Shown here: positions 50,954 to 58,738 of the stretch, piece after piece
How positions within the stretch are numbered: the first letter of the stretch is position 1
Layout of the letters: each line of letters starts with the position of its first letter
Origin: JACVRW01 sp963820315
Lineage (GTDB): Bacteria; Actinomycetota; Thermoleophilia; Solirubrobacterales; Thermoleophilaceae
Reading direction: 5' to 3'
Assembly (NCBI GenBank): GCA_963820315.1
Contig: CAWFZK010000021.1
Location: 18,428 to 82,427, forward strand
Length of the DNA: 64,000 bases
Translations under genes and position numbers: made by a program
The notes under the pieces: generated by a model
The model's database searches: none
Seen by the model: the letters and a program-made list of their open reading frames with translations, nothing else
Told to the model about the DNA's origin: nothing

Positions 50954-51139
50954 GTGTACCTGAACTGCCCGAGCTGCCGGCTGACCGTCTACAGCCCCGG
51001 GCGCGGGCTCACCAGCGAGGAGTGCCCGCGTTGCCGCGCCAAGCTCGGCAAGGTGAGCAGGCTGTTCCGTTCCGCCCTGCCACCGCGGCTGCTCGACAGG
51101 AAGCCGGATCGCGCGCCGGGCCCGCAGGTGGAAAAATAG
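50954..51139 (+). CDS. Small zinc-ribbon protein
   Basis: 61 residues with a four-cysteine ribbon: CPSC near the N-terminus and CPRC about 22 residues later, then a basic tail. The frame extends upstream but GTG 50954 follows GAGGAGAGGG at normal spacing. Probably binds Zn2+ and nucleic acid or protein. Gap to the MpsC-like gene is 5 nt. Confidence 0.75.
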   Translation: MYLNCPSCRLTVYSPGRGLTSEECPRCRAKLGKVSRLFRSALPPRLLDRKPDRAPGPQVEK

Positions 51140-51144
51140 GCAGC

Positions 51145-51513
51145 GTGGAGAACATCGGGGAGCCCGCGGTCGGGCCGCGCGCCGGCGAGGATCTGGCGGC
51201 CGTCACTACCGGCATCGTCGGACTGTTTAGCGAGTACTACGGACGCGGCCCCACGCGCGCCAAGTCCTACATGCTCGACGACCGCTATGTGGTCTGCGTG
51301 CTGCGCGACACGATGACGACGGTTGAGCAGACGCTCGCGCCGACCAATCCAGAGCTCGTGCGCCAGGTCCGGCTCACCTTTCAGGAGGCGATGGCGGATT
51401 CGTTCATCGGCGTCGTCGAGGAGGCCGTCGGGCGGCGCGTCCTCACCTACCACAGTCAGCTGACGCTCGACCCTGACATGGGCTTCGAGTTCTTCCTGCT
51501 CGACGAGCGCTAG
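51145..51513 (+). CDS. DUF2294 / MpsC-like protein
   Basis: 122 residues matching DUF2294: TTGIVGLFSEYYGRGPTRAK, DDRYVVCVLRDTMTTVEQTL, QVRLTFQEAMADSFIGVVEE, LTYHSQLTLDPDMGFEFFLL. The family name MpsC refers to a proposed Na+-translocating membrane-potential system in Staphylococcus; this protein itself looks soluble. Start GTG 51145. Stop interlocks with the YihY gene in CTAG (51510-51513). Confidence 0.85.
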   Translation: MENIGEPAVGPRAGEDLAAVTTGIVGLFSEYYGRGPTRAKSYMLDDRYVVCVLRDTMTTVEQTLAPTNPELVRQVRLTFQEAMADSFIGVVEEAVGRRVLTYHSQLTLDPDMGFEFFLLDER

Positions 51514-52472
51514 CTCCGGCTCTTCTCCTTGGGGGCGTCGCGCGGCTCGACGAACGGCTCCTTGTCCTCCGGCCGCATGCCGCCCTCGATCGCGCGCCCG
51601 CGCTCGAGCTCGGCGTTGAACTCGGCGCCGAGCAGGATGCAGATGTTGGAGATCCAGAGCCAGAGCAGGAACACGATCGGGCCTGCCAGTGCGCCGTAGG
51701 TCTTGTTGTACGAGGCGAAGCTCGAGACGTAGAACGCGAACGCAACCGAGGCGATGATCCAGCCGATCACGGCCAGCACTCCGCCGGGGCTGAGCCAGCG
51801 AAAGCCCGCTTGCTTGACGTTCGGCGCCGCCCAGTACAGGAGGGCGAACATGAAGCTGACGATGAGGAGCAGCACCGGCCACTTCGCGATGTTCCAGACC
51901 GTGACCGCCGTGTCGCCGACGCCGACCACGTCGCCGAGCTCGCGTGCGATGCCTCCGGTGATCACCACGCCCGCAGCCGAGATCGCGACGAGCACCAGCA
52001 GCGCCACCGTCAGCACGACCCGCAGCGGCAGGGTCTTCCATATGGGCCGGCCCTCCTCGATGTCGTAGATCGAGTTGGAGGCGCGCATGAACGCGGCGAC
52101 GTAGCCGGATGCCGACCAGATGGCGAGGACGAGGCCGAGGATGAACGCGAAGCCGGCCGCGCCCTGGCTGCCCTGCAGGTTCTCCAGCGCATTCGTGAGG
52201 ATCTCCTGCGCCGGACCGGGCGCGACCTCGCCGAGGTTGTCGATCAGCGGCTGCGTCGCCGACTCGCCGATCAGCCCCAGCACCGAGACGAGCACGAGCA
52301 GGGCGGGGAAGATCGCCAGGACTCCGTAGTAGGTGAGGGCGGCCGCCCAGTCCGTCAGGTTGTCGTCCTGGAACTCGCGGGCGGAACGCTTGAGGACACC
52401 CCACCAGGAGCGCTTGCTCAGGTCGGTGGGAGAGTCCGGAGTGTCCGCATCGCGGGCGAAGCGCTCAGTCAT
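51510..52472 (-). CDS. YihY/BrkB-family membrane protein
   Basis: 320 residues, six membrane helices. Family motifs: DDNLTDWAAALTYYGVLAIF, SASGYVAAFMRASNSIYDIE, GRPIWKTLPLRVVLT, YWAAPNVKQAGFRWLSPGG, YNKTYGALAGPIVFLLWLWI and GAEFNAELERGR. Formerly misnamed RNase BN; actual function is unclear (possibly transport or envelope). ATG 52472. Confidence 0.93.
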   Translation of the reverse strand: MTERFARDADTPDSPTDLSKRSWWGVLKRSAREFQDDNLTDWAAALTYYGVLAIFPALLVLVSVLGLIGESATQPLIDNLGEVAPGPAQEILTNALENLQGSQGAAGFAFILGLVLAIWSASGYVAAFMRASNSIYDIEEGRPIWKTLPLRVVLTVALLVLVAISAAGVVITGGIARELGDVVGVGDTAVTVWNIAKWPVLLLIVSFMFALLYWAAPNVKQAGFRWLSPGGVLAVIGWIIASVAFAFYVSSFASYNKTYGALAGPIVFLLWLWISNICILLGAEFNAELERGRAIEGGMRPEDKEPFVEPRDAPKEKSRS

Positions 52473-52514
52473 GGCTGGCGACTACCCGACGCCGGCAGCG
52501 GTATGCAGTTGGCG

Positions 52515-53555
52515 CTACGCCGCCTCGGCGAGCCCGGCCACCTCGCGCGTGCTCGCCAGCCGTTCGAGTGCCTTGTGCTCGATACGCCGCACACGCTCGG
52601 GGGAGAGCCCGAGCCGGCGGCCGGCCTCGCGCAGGGGCGTGGGGTCGTCGCCGCCGACGCCGAAGCGCAGCTTGATCACCTCGCGCTCCTGCTCGGGCAG
52701 GCGTGCGAGCGCCGCGTGCACCGCCTCTTGGCGCAGGCCGATCTCGACCTCCTCGACCGGCCCCTGGTCCTGGCTCGGGAGCAGATCGCCGAGGCCGGTG
52801 TTGCCCTCGGGACCGATTGGGCGGTCGAGGCTCGTGACGGTCCGGGTTACCTCACGCGTCTCCTCGACCTCGTCCACGGTCAGGCCGGAGGCGGCGGCGA
52901 TCTCCGCGTCCGTGGGGGTGCGACCGAACTGCAGCGCCAGCTCGCGCTCTGCGCGGCTGATCTTGCGTTCGCGCTGACCGATGTGGACCGGGATGCGGAT
53001 CGTGCGGCCCTGGTTTGCGAGCCCGCGCTGGATCGCCTGGCGGATCCAGAAGGTCGCATAGGTCGAGAACTTGTACCCGCGCCTCCAATCGAACTTCTCC
53101 GAAGCGCGGATCAGCCCGAGAATGCCCTCCTGGATCAGGTCGAGCAGCGACAGCTCCTGGCCCTGGTAGCGCTTGGCGAGCGACACCACGAGGCGCAGGT
53201 TCGAGTTGATCATGCGCTCCTTGGCGCGGAGGTCGCCCTGCTCGATCCGCTTGGCCAGCTCGACCTCCTCGGCGGCCGTGAGCAGCGGGTGGCGACGGAC
53301 GTCGCGCAGGAACAGCTGCAGCGTGTCGCCCGTGATCGTCGCGAGCTCGGCATTGTCGTAGCGGACCGGCTCGGGCAGTTCGCGCCCGCAGTCGTCGGAC
53401 AGCTCGATGCCGCGTGCCTCCAGCCGGTCGGCGAGCGCCTGCGCGTCGTCGTCCGAGAGCTCGAGCTCCTGGACGAGCTCGGCGAGCTCGGAGAGGTTGA
53501 CGCACCCCTGCTCCTCGGCGCGCTCGAAAAGCGCGTCGATCGTCGACGTCGTCAT
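52515..53555 (-). CDS. RpoD-like sigma-70 factor with region 1.1-like N-terminus
   Basis: 346 residues. Acidic N-terminal ~85 residues (FERAEEQGCVNLSELAELVQ, ELELSDDDAQALADRLEARG) resemble region 1.1. Region 1.2 LQLFLRDVRRHPLLTAAEEV, region 2 YQGQELSLLDLIQEGILGLI and FDWRRGYKFSTYATFWIRQA, region 4 LREAGRRLGLSPERVRRIEH. Closest in build to primary or group 2 factors; paralogue of the 40004 gene. ATG 53555. Confidence 0.92.
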   Translation of the reverse strand: MTTSTIDALFERAEEQGCVNLSELAELVQELELSDDDAQALADRLEARGIELSDDCGRELPEPVRYDNAELATITGDTLQLFLRDVRRHPLLTAAEEVELAKRIEQGDLRAKERMINSNLRLVVSLAKRYQGQELSLLDLIQEGILGLIRASEKFDWRRGYKFSTYATFWIRQAIQRGLANQGRTIRIPVHIGQRERKISRAERELALQFGRTPTDAEIAAASGLTVDEVEETREVTRTVTSLDRPIGPEGNTGLGDLLPSQDQGPVEEVEIGLRQEAVHAALARLPEQEREVIKLRFGVGGDDPTPLREAGRRLGLSPERVRRIEHKALERLASTREVAGLAEAA

Positions 53556-53601
53556 GAGTAGGTGGTACCCGTCGAGCGGAACCGAAAACGGGACAACGGT
53601 G

Positions 53602-54486
53602 CTACGGGAGCAGCTTCGCCAGCCGCTTGCGCGCCGCCGAGAGGCCGCGGGCATGGGCCTGGATGTCGGCCCAGGGGTCACCCTTGCTCTCGAGGCGGCG
53701 CAGAACGTTGCCGATAGTCCAGCGATCGGGGCGCAGGCGCGAGTCGCCCAGCTCGGCGAGTGCGATCGGGGTGGCGACCGGGGCCCCCGCCCGGGGTCGC
53801 ACAGCGTACGGCGGAACGGCGGTCTGCGCGTACCCGTTTCGGGCGACATCGACGAGGATGCGGCCGCCGCGCTTCGCCTTGCGAAACTCGGTCGTGAGCT
53901 CGTCGGGGTGGCGCTCCGCGAGCACCTGGGCCGCATCGCGCGCGACCTCCCTGACGCCCTCCGTGTCGGCGCGCCGGCGCAGCGGCGTCCACACGTGAAT
54001 TCCCTTGGAGCCGGTGACCTGGGCGAACGGCACGAGCTCCAGCTCCTCGAGCAGCGCGGCGGTCCAGCGGGCGGCGCGCCGCACCGTCGCGAAGTCACTG
54101 CCCTCTTCCGGATCGAGGTCGAAGACGAGCCGGTCGGGCTGGTTGGGCTTGTCGGCGCGCGACAGCCAGACGTGCGGCGTGATCGTGTTCTGGTTCGCGA
54201 GGTAGAGGAGCGTGTCGGCGTTCTGGATCAGCACGTGCGTGACGGTGCCGCCCGACTTCGGCAGTTCCGCGCGCGCGATCCAGTCCGGGAAGTAGTCGGG
54301 CGCGTCCTTGTGGAAGAAGCCCTTGCGGGCAATGCCGTCGGGGAAGCGCTGCATGCTGATCGGGCGGTCACGGAGGTGGGGCAGCATCCACTCGGCGATG
54401 CGCTCGTAGTAGCCGGCGAGGTCGCCCTTGGTGATCCCGTCGTCGGGGAAGAGCAGCTTGTCCGGGTGGCTGATCTCGACCTTCAC
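53602..54486 (-). CDS. ligD: LigD-type NHEJ polymerase (primase-polymerase domain)
   Basis: 294 residues of the archaeo-eukaryotic-primase-like LigD Pol domain, which adds nucleotides, preferably ribonucleotides, at broken DNA ends. Motifs: SHPDKLLFPDDGITKGDLAG at the N-terminus, PISMQRFPDGI, FHKDAPDYFP, catalytic acids in RLVFDLDPEEG, TGSKGIHVWTPL, and RKAKRGGRILVDVARN. GTG 54486 overlaps the phosphoesterase stop (GTGA). The ATP-ligase domain and Ku are not in the window, so the LigD functions are split. Confidence 0.92.
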   Translation of the reverse strand: MKVEISHPDKLLFPDDGITKGDLAGYYERIAEWMLPHLRDRPISMQRFPDGIARKGFFHKDAPDYFPDWIARAELPKSGGTVTHVLIQNADTLLYLANQNTITPHVWLSRADKPNQPDRLVFDLDPEEGSDFATVRRAARWTAALLEELELVPFAQVTGSKGIHVWTPLRRRADTEGVREVARDAAQVLAERHPDELTTEFRKAKRGGRILVDVARNGYAQTAVPPYAVRPRAGAPVATPIALAELGDSRLRPDRWTIGNVLRRLESKGDPWADIQAHARGLSAARKRLAKLLP

Positions 54487-54950
54487 GATTCGACCTCGTC
54501 GATGCGCCTGCCGCTCACCACGGACTCGGGCTGCGTCGAGACCGGGTTGCGGCGGGCGTCGGCCTCGTCGTCGCGGCGCTTGACGAGCAGCCAGCGGCGA
54601 CCCTCGACGCGCTGCAGCGTCCAGCCGCCTCGCAGCTTCTCGCCCTCCAGCCAGAAGGACAGGTGGCCGCCCTCCAGCGCCTGCTCGACGGGCTCGTCGC
54701 CGAGCGGCCGGTAGCTGCCGCGGTCCCAGACGATCACGGCGCCGGCTCCGTACTGAGCGTCCGGGATCACCCCCTCGAAGTCCCCCCAGTCGATTCGGTG
54801 GTCCTCGACCTCCATCGCCAGGCGCTTTTCGCGCGGGTCCGTCGAGGGGCCGCGCGGAACGGCCCACGACTTGAGGACACCGCCGGCCTCGAGCCGGAAG
54901 TCCCAGTGCATGGTGCGGGCGTCGTGTTGCTGGATCACGAAGCGCGGCAT
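54483..54950 (-). CDS. LigD-type 3'-phosphoesterase
   Basis: 155 residues of the LigD PE domain, which removes 3'-phosphate and 3'-ribonucleoside ends in Mn2+-dependent reactions. Signature FVIQQHDARTMHWDFRLE (catalytic His, Asp), LKSWAVPRGPS, EVEDHRIDWGDFEGVIP, YGAGAVIVWDRG. Start ATG 54950; 1 nt after the CDF transporter stop and overlapping the Pol gene. Confidence 0.93.
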   Translation of the reverse strand: MPRFVIQQHDARTMHWDFRLEAGGVLKSWAVPRGPSTDPREKRLAMEVEDHRIDWGDFEGVIPDAQYGAGAVIVWDRGSYRPLGDEPVEQALEGGHLSFWLEGEKLRGGWTLQRVEGRRWLLVKRRDDEADARRNPVSTQPESVVSGRRIDEVES

Positions 54951-54951
54951 A

Positions 54952-55863
54952 TCAGCTTCCTCCGCGCTGCAGCGGCGCGATCTTCAGCGGACCCTCGTGG
55001 CGGGTCTCGACCTGCAGCGTCGAGTGCGTGATGCCGAAGCGCTCGCGCAGCAGCTCGGCGAGCTGGCGGCGGTGCGCCTGCGTGTCGCAGCCCGAGCGCA
55101 CGGTCACGTGAGCCGACAGCGCCGGGAAGCCCGAGGTGACCTCCCAGACGTGCAGGTCGTGCACCTCGACCACGTGGTGCTCGGCGGCGAGCGCGTTCCC
55201 GATCTCCTCCGGGTCGAGGTCGCGCGGCGCCGCCTCGAGCAGCACGCGCCCGGACTCGCGCAGCAGGCCGACCCCCGAGTAGAGCATCAGCCCGGCCACG
55301 AGCAGCGCGGCGATGCCATCCGCGCGGCCGAAGCCGGTCAGCAGGATGAGCGCGCCCGCGATGGCGGTGGCGATGAACGCGAACAGGTCGTTCAGGACGT
55401 GCTGGAAAGCGCCCTCGACGTTGAGGCTGCGGCGATTGGCGCCGGACAGAACGAAAGTCGCCACCAGGTTCACGGCGATGCCGACGAGGGCGACGATCAG
55501 CACGGCAGCGCCCTCGACGTCGGGCGGATCCACGACGCGGCGAATGCCCTCGACGCCGATCAGCGCCCCGAGCCCGACGAGTGTCGCGCCGTTCAGCTGC
55601 GCCGACAGGATCTCGGCGCGCCGGTAGCCGAACGTGAAGCCGCCCTCGGGCGGCCGCCGCGCGAGCCGGGCCGCGAACAACGCCAGCGCGATCGCGCCGG
55701 CGTCCGTGAGCATGTGGGCCGCGTCCGCGAGCAGGGCGAGCGAGGACGCGAGGATGCCTACGACGACCTCCGCCACCATGAAGGCGAGCAGGAGGACGAG
55801 CGCGATCGTCAGTCGCCGGGAGTCGTCCGTGTGCGCGTGGCCATGGCCGGCGTGGCTGTGCAT
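54952..55863 (-). CDS. Cation-diffusion-facilitator metal exporter (CzcD/ZitB-like)
   Basis: 303 residues. His-rich N-terminus (HSHAGHGHAHTDD), six membrane helices, the metal site LADAAHMLTD in helix 2 (HxxxD) and a second in helix 5 (FQHVLNDLFAF), then a cytosolic dimer domain (HHVVEVHDLHVWEVTSG). HxxxD/HxxxD pairs are typical of Zn2+ exporters. ATG 55863. It leads an operon with the two LigD-type genes. Confidence 0.93.
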   Translation of the reverse strand: MHSHAGHGHAHTDDSRRLTIALVLLLAFMVAEVVVGILASSLALLADAAHMLTDAGAIALALFAARLARRPPEGGFTFGYRRAEILSAQLNGATLVGLGALIGVEGIRRVVDPPDVEGAAVLIVALVGIAVNLVATFVLSGANRRSLNVEGAFQHVLNDLFAFIATAIAGALILLTGFGRADGIAALLVAGLMLYSGVGLLRESGRVLLEAAPRDLDPEEIGNALAAEHHVVEVHDLHVWEVTSGFPALSAHVTVRSGCDTQAHRRQLAELLRERFGITHSTLQVETRHEGPLKIAPLQRGGS

Positions 55864-55887
55864 CCACGCGCATGGTCGCAGGCGCGA

Positions 55888-56127
55888 TCAGGCGTCGATG
55901 CGGTCGCGCGCCCCGTCGACGCCCTCCCGCTGGGCACAGTGGGCGCAGCAGTAGGTCGACCCGTTTGCCTCGATGCCGTGGCCCGCGATCTTGATGCCGC
56001 AGTGTCCACACGTCGGTGCGAGCGCGTGGATCGCGCACTCGAACGAGTCGAACACGTGCGTCTCACCCGCGCGCGTGATCTCCATCGTCTTGTCGTAATC
56101 GTTGCCACAGACCTCGCAGGTCGCCAT
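55888..56127 (-). CDS. Metallothionein-like small Cys/His protein
   Basis: 79 residues, nine cysteines and several histidines: CEVCGNDYDK, FDSFECAIHALAPTCGHCG, STYCCAHCAQ. Resembles the prokaryotic metallothionein group of Actinomycetota and would bind Zn2+ or similar metals. ATG 56127 chosen for GGAGGAAGCC upstream; GTG 56151 is less likely. It lies just upstream of the CDF exporter (24 nt) on the same strand, so it is probably the first gene of that operon. Confidence 0.8.
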   Translation of the reverse strand: MATCEVCGNDYDKTMEITRAGETHVFDSFECAIHALAPTCGHCGIKIAGHGIEANGSTYCCAHCAQREGVDGARDRIDA

Positions 56128-56178
56128 GGCTTCCTCCGTCGGGGACGCCACGTGAGTACCCGAGAGCTGACCGCTCTA

Positions 56179-56898
56179 TCAGGGAGCGGGCGCGGTTTCG
56201 GCCGGTGGCGCGGCCTCGGGCGCCGCCTGCGGGGCGGGCGTGGGAGCCGTTTCCGTGGTCTCGGTGGGCGTGGTCTCCGTCTCGGTCGGCTGCTCGCCCT
56301 GGGTCTGGCGCGTGGTCTCGGCCGGCTGCCGCTCGGTGGTGTCGGTCTGGCGCTCGTCGGCCGGCTGCTTCTTGTCCTCCTGCTGCTGCTGCTGCGACTT
56401 GCCGCCGCCGAAGGTCGTGCGCCTGTCGCCCTTGCCGATCGAGCCGCCGGCGAGCAGCTCTCCGGCCGTGAGCGTGACCGCCGCGATTACGAAGGCGAGC
56501 AGCCCGGTCGTGAGAATCGCGCCGATGGCGAGCTTGCGGCGGCGCGGCTGGCGCGGGGAGGGCTGGCGGTAGATGCGCACCGGCGCCTCGCCCTGGGCGG
56601 GCGGCGGACCGGTGCGCGGCTCCTGGGGCGGGGGAGCGGAGCGCGCCTCCGGAGCGTCGTCGGGCAGCGCCGGGCGCTCGGCAGTCCAGGCACGCACGAT
56701 CCGCTCGGCCGGGCGGTTCAACAGCTCGCTCACGAGCGCCACCAGGACAGGGGTGACCGCCGCGGCGATCCAGGTGCCGGCGATCCATAGTTGCGAGGTG
56801 ACAGCCGCCGCCGAAGCGGACGCCGCGCTTGCGATTGCGAGCGTCCGGATGTTGTGGCGGCGCTCCTCCTCGCGCTCGCTGCGCGGGGACGAAGCCAT
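56179..56898 (-). CDS. Membrane protein with Thr/Glu/Pro-rich exported tail
   Basis: 239 residues: two short hydrophobic segments near the N-terminus (IASAASASAAAVTSQLWIAG and an adjacent one), a Pro-rich cytosolic linker, a third helix (LAIGAILTTGLLAFVIAAVT), then ~90 residues of low-complexity Gln/Thr/Glu/Pro sequence. No enzyme motif. ATG 56898. Function unknown; possibly envelope-associated. Confidence 0.7.
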   Translation of the reverse strand: MASSPRSEREEERRHNIRTLAIASAASASAAAVTSQLWIAGTWIAAAVTPVLVALVSELLNRPAERIVRAWTAERPALPDDAPEARSAPPPQEPRTGPPPAQGEAPVRIYRQPSPRQPRRRKLAIGAILTTGLLAFVIAAVTLTAGELLAGGSIGKGDRRTTFGGGKSQQQQQEDKKQPADERQTDTTERQPAETTRQTQGEQPTETETTPTETTETAPTPAPQAAPEAAPPAETAPAP

Positions 56899-56921
56899 CC
56901 GTTCTCGACCCTAGCGAGCGC

Positions 56922-57332
56922 TCAGCAACTGCCCGGCGGGACCGACCAGGTGCGCCGGTCGTCCCCGTCCATGAACGTGACGCGGGTGTAAATCCGGTGT
57001 CCGCCGCAGGCGACCCGCCGCGACAGGCGCACGCGCACCGGGAAGCGCTCGAAGTGGCCGTTCGCGTCGCCGTGCAGCGCGATGCCGGTGCCGCGGGCGC
57101 GCGCGACGCGCCGTCCCCAGCCCTTCCACTCGAGCCCCTTTGCCCGTCCCGCGAGCGCGAGTGGGTTGTGGAGATAGGTGAAGTCGCACTTGCGCGGCTT
57201 CGCCTTCAGGGCGACGCTCGTGCCCCCGCCCTTGCTACAGGGGACGTAGGTCTTGGCCGCGGCGGGCGCGGGCGCGGCCAGCGCCAGGCCGATCGTCGCG
57301 CCCAGCGCGGCGCCCATGCTCAGAGTTCTCAT
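56922..57332 (-). CDS. Secreted protein of unknown function
   Basis: 136 residues with signal peptide (SMGAALGATIGLALAAPAPAAA). The mature domain has four cysteines (VPCSKG, RKCDFT, VACGG and C-terminal GSC) and is basic. Not a family I recognise. ATG 57332; 44 nt from the divergent amine-oxidase start (57377). Confidence 0.68.
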   Translation of the reverse strand: MRTLSMGAALGATIGLALAAPAPAAAKTYVPCSKGGGTSVALKAKPRKCDFTYLHNPLALAGRAKGLEWKGWGRRVARARGTGIALHGDANGHFERFPVRVRLSRRVACGGHRIYTRVTFMDGDDRRTWSVPPGSC

Positions 57333-57376
57333 CCCGGGCAGGGTGGCAGACCGCTCGGGCGAGATAGGGTGCGGCC

Positions 57377-58738
57377 GTGAGCGAGCCGGCCACCCACGAA
57401 GCCGACGTGGTCGTGGTCGGGGCTGGGCTCGCCGGGCTCGTCGCCGCGCGCGAGCTGACCGCCGCCGGAGCGTCGGTGGTCGTGATCGAGGCGCGCGACC
57501 GCGTCGGCGGCCGGGTCCTCAACCACGATCTCGGCGGAGGCAAGGTCGTCGAGGTGGGCGGTCAGTGGATCGGCCCCACGCAGGACCGCCTGGCCGCGCT
57601 CGCGCAGCAAGTCGGAGTCGAGACATTCCCGACGCACGTCGAGGGCGAGAACGTCATCGAGTACCGCGGACGGTTGCGGCGCTACAGGGGCGCGATTCCG
57701 CGCATAAACCCGGTCGTGCTCGTGGACGTCGAGCGAGCGCAGCGGCGCCTCAACCGCTTGGCGCGGCGCGTGCCGCTCGACGCTCCCTGGGAGGCGCCCG
57801 ACGCCGAGCGCCTCGACGGGCAGACCGCGGCCTCGTGGTTGCGCCGCAACCTCGCCACGAGCGCGGGCCGCATGCTGCTCGAGCTCGGGATCGAGGCCGT
57901 CTGGGCGGCGCAGCCGGAGGACCTGTCGCTGCTGCACGTGCTCTTCTACATCCACTCGGCGGGCAGCCTCGACATGCTCTTCGAGACCGAGGGCGGGGCG
58001 CAGCAGGAGCGCTTCGTCGGGGGCTCGCAGCGGGTCGCGCTGCGGATGGCGGAGGAGCTCGGCGCGCGCGTCGTGCTGGGCGCGCCGGTGCGGCGCATCG
58101 AGCACGGCGCCGAAGGGGTGACGGTGCACGCCGACGGCGTGGTCGCGCGCGGCAAGCGGGCGCTCGTGGCGATAGCGCCGACGCTCGCCGGCCGCATCGG
58201 CTACGACCCGCCGCTGTCCGGCTACCGCGACCAGCTCACCCAGCGCATGCCGATGGGCACGGTCGTCAAGTGCATGGCGATCTACGACGAGCCGTTCTGG
58301 CGCGGCGAGGGCCTGTCGGGACAGGGCACGAGCGACACCGGCCCGGTCAAGGTCACGAGCGACAACTCGCCGCCCGACGGGTCGCCGGGAGTCCTGCTCG
58401 GCTTCCTCGAGGGCCGCCACGCGCGCGAGCTCGGGCGCGCCTCCGCCGAGCAGCGGCGCGCCGCGGTCATCGACTCGTTCACGCGCCTGTTCGGGCCGCG
58501 GGCGGCCAGGCCCGACGCCTACGTCGAGAAGCTCTGGGCGGAGGAGGAGTTCACGCGCGGCTGCTACGGCTGCCACATGCCGACGGGCGCCTGGACGAGC
58601 TACGGGCGCGCGCTGCGGCCGCCGATCGGGCCGCTGCACTGGGCGGGCGCCGAGTACGCGACGGTCTGGAACGGCTACATGGACGGGGCGGTCCGCTCCG
58701 GCGAGGCCGCCGCGCGCGAGCTCGTCGAGCGCCTCTAG
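57377..58738 (+). CDS. Flavin monoamine oxidase
   Basis: 453 residues. FAD-binding ADVVVVGAGLAGLVAARELT, EARDRVGGRVLNHDLGGGKV and WIGPTQDRLAALA, central GGSQRVALRMAEELG, and C-terminal LHWAGAEYATVWNGYMDGAV (the FAD isoalloxazine region of MAO-type enzymes). Oxidises a primary or polyamine to an aldehyde, NH3 and H2O2. GTG 57377. Stop interlocks with the convergent ornithine-cyclodeaminase-family gene in CTAG (58735-58738). Confidence 0.92.
   Translation: MSEPATHEADVVVVGAGLAGLVAARELTAAGASVVVIEARDRVGGRVLNHDLGGGKVVEVGGQWIGPTQDRLAALAQQVGVETFPTHVEGENVIEYRGRLRRYRGAIPRINPVVLVDVERAQRRLNRLARRVPLDAPWEAPDAERLDGQTAASWLRRNLATSAGRMLLELGIEAVWAAQPEDLSLLHVLFYIHSAGSLDMLFETEGGAQQERFVGGSQRVALRMAEELGARVVLGAPVRRIEHGAEGVTVHADGVVARGKRALVAIAPTLAGRIGYDPPLSGYRDQLTQRMPMGTVVKCMAIYDEPFWRGEGLSGQGTSDTGPVKVTSDNSPPDGSPGVLLGFLEGRHARELGRASAEQRRAAVIDSFTRLFGPRAARPDAYVEKLWAEEEFTRGCYGCHMPTGAWTSYGRALRPPIGPLHWAGAEYATVWNGYMDGAVRSGEAAARELVERL

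Noticed and set aside
53602..54950. Complete bacterial NHEJ locus
   Set aside because: Only LigD Pol and PE domains are present; neither Ku nor an ATP-dependent ligase domain is encoded in the window.
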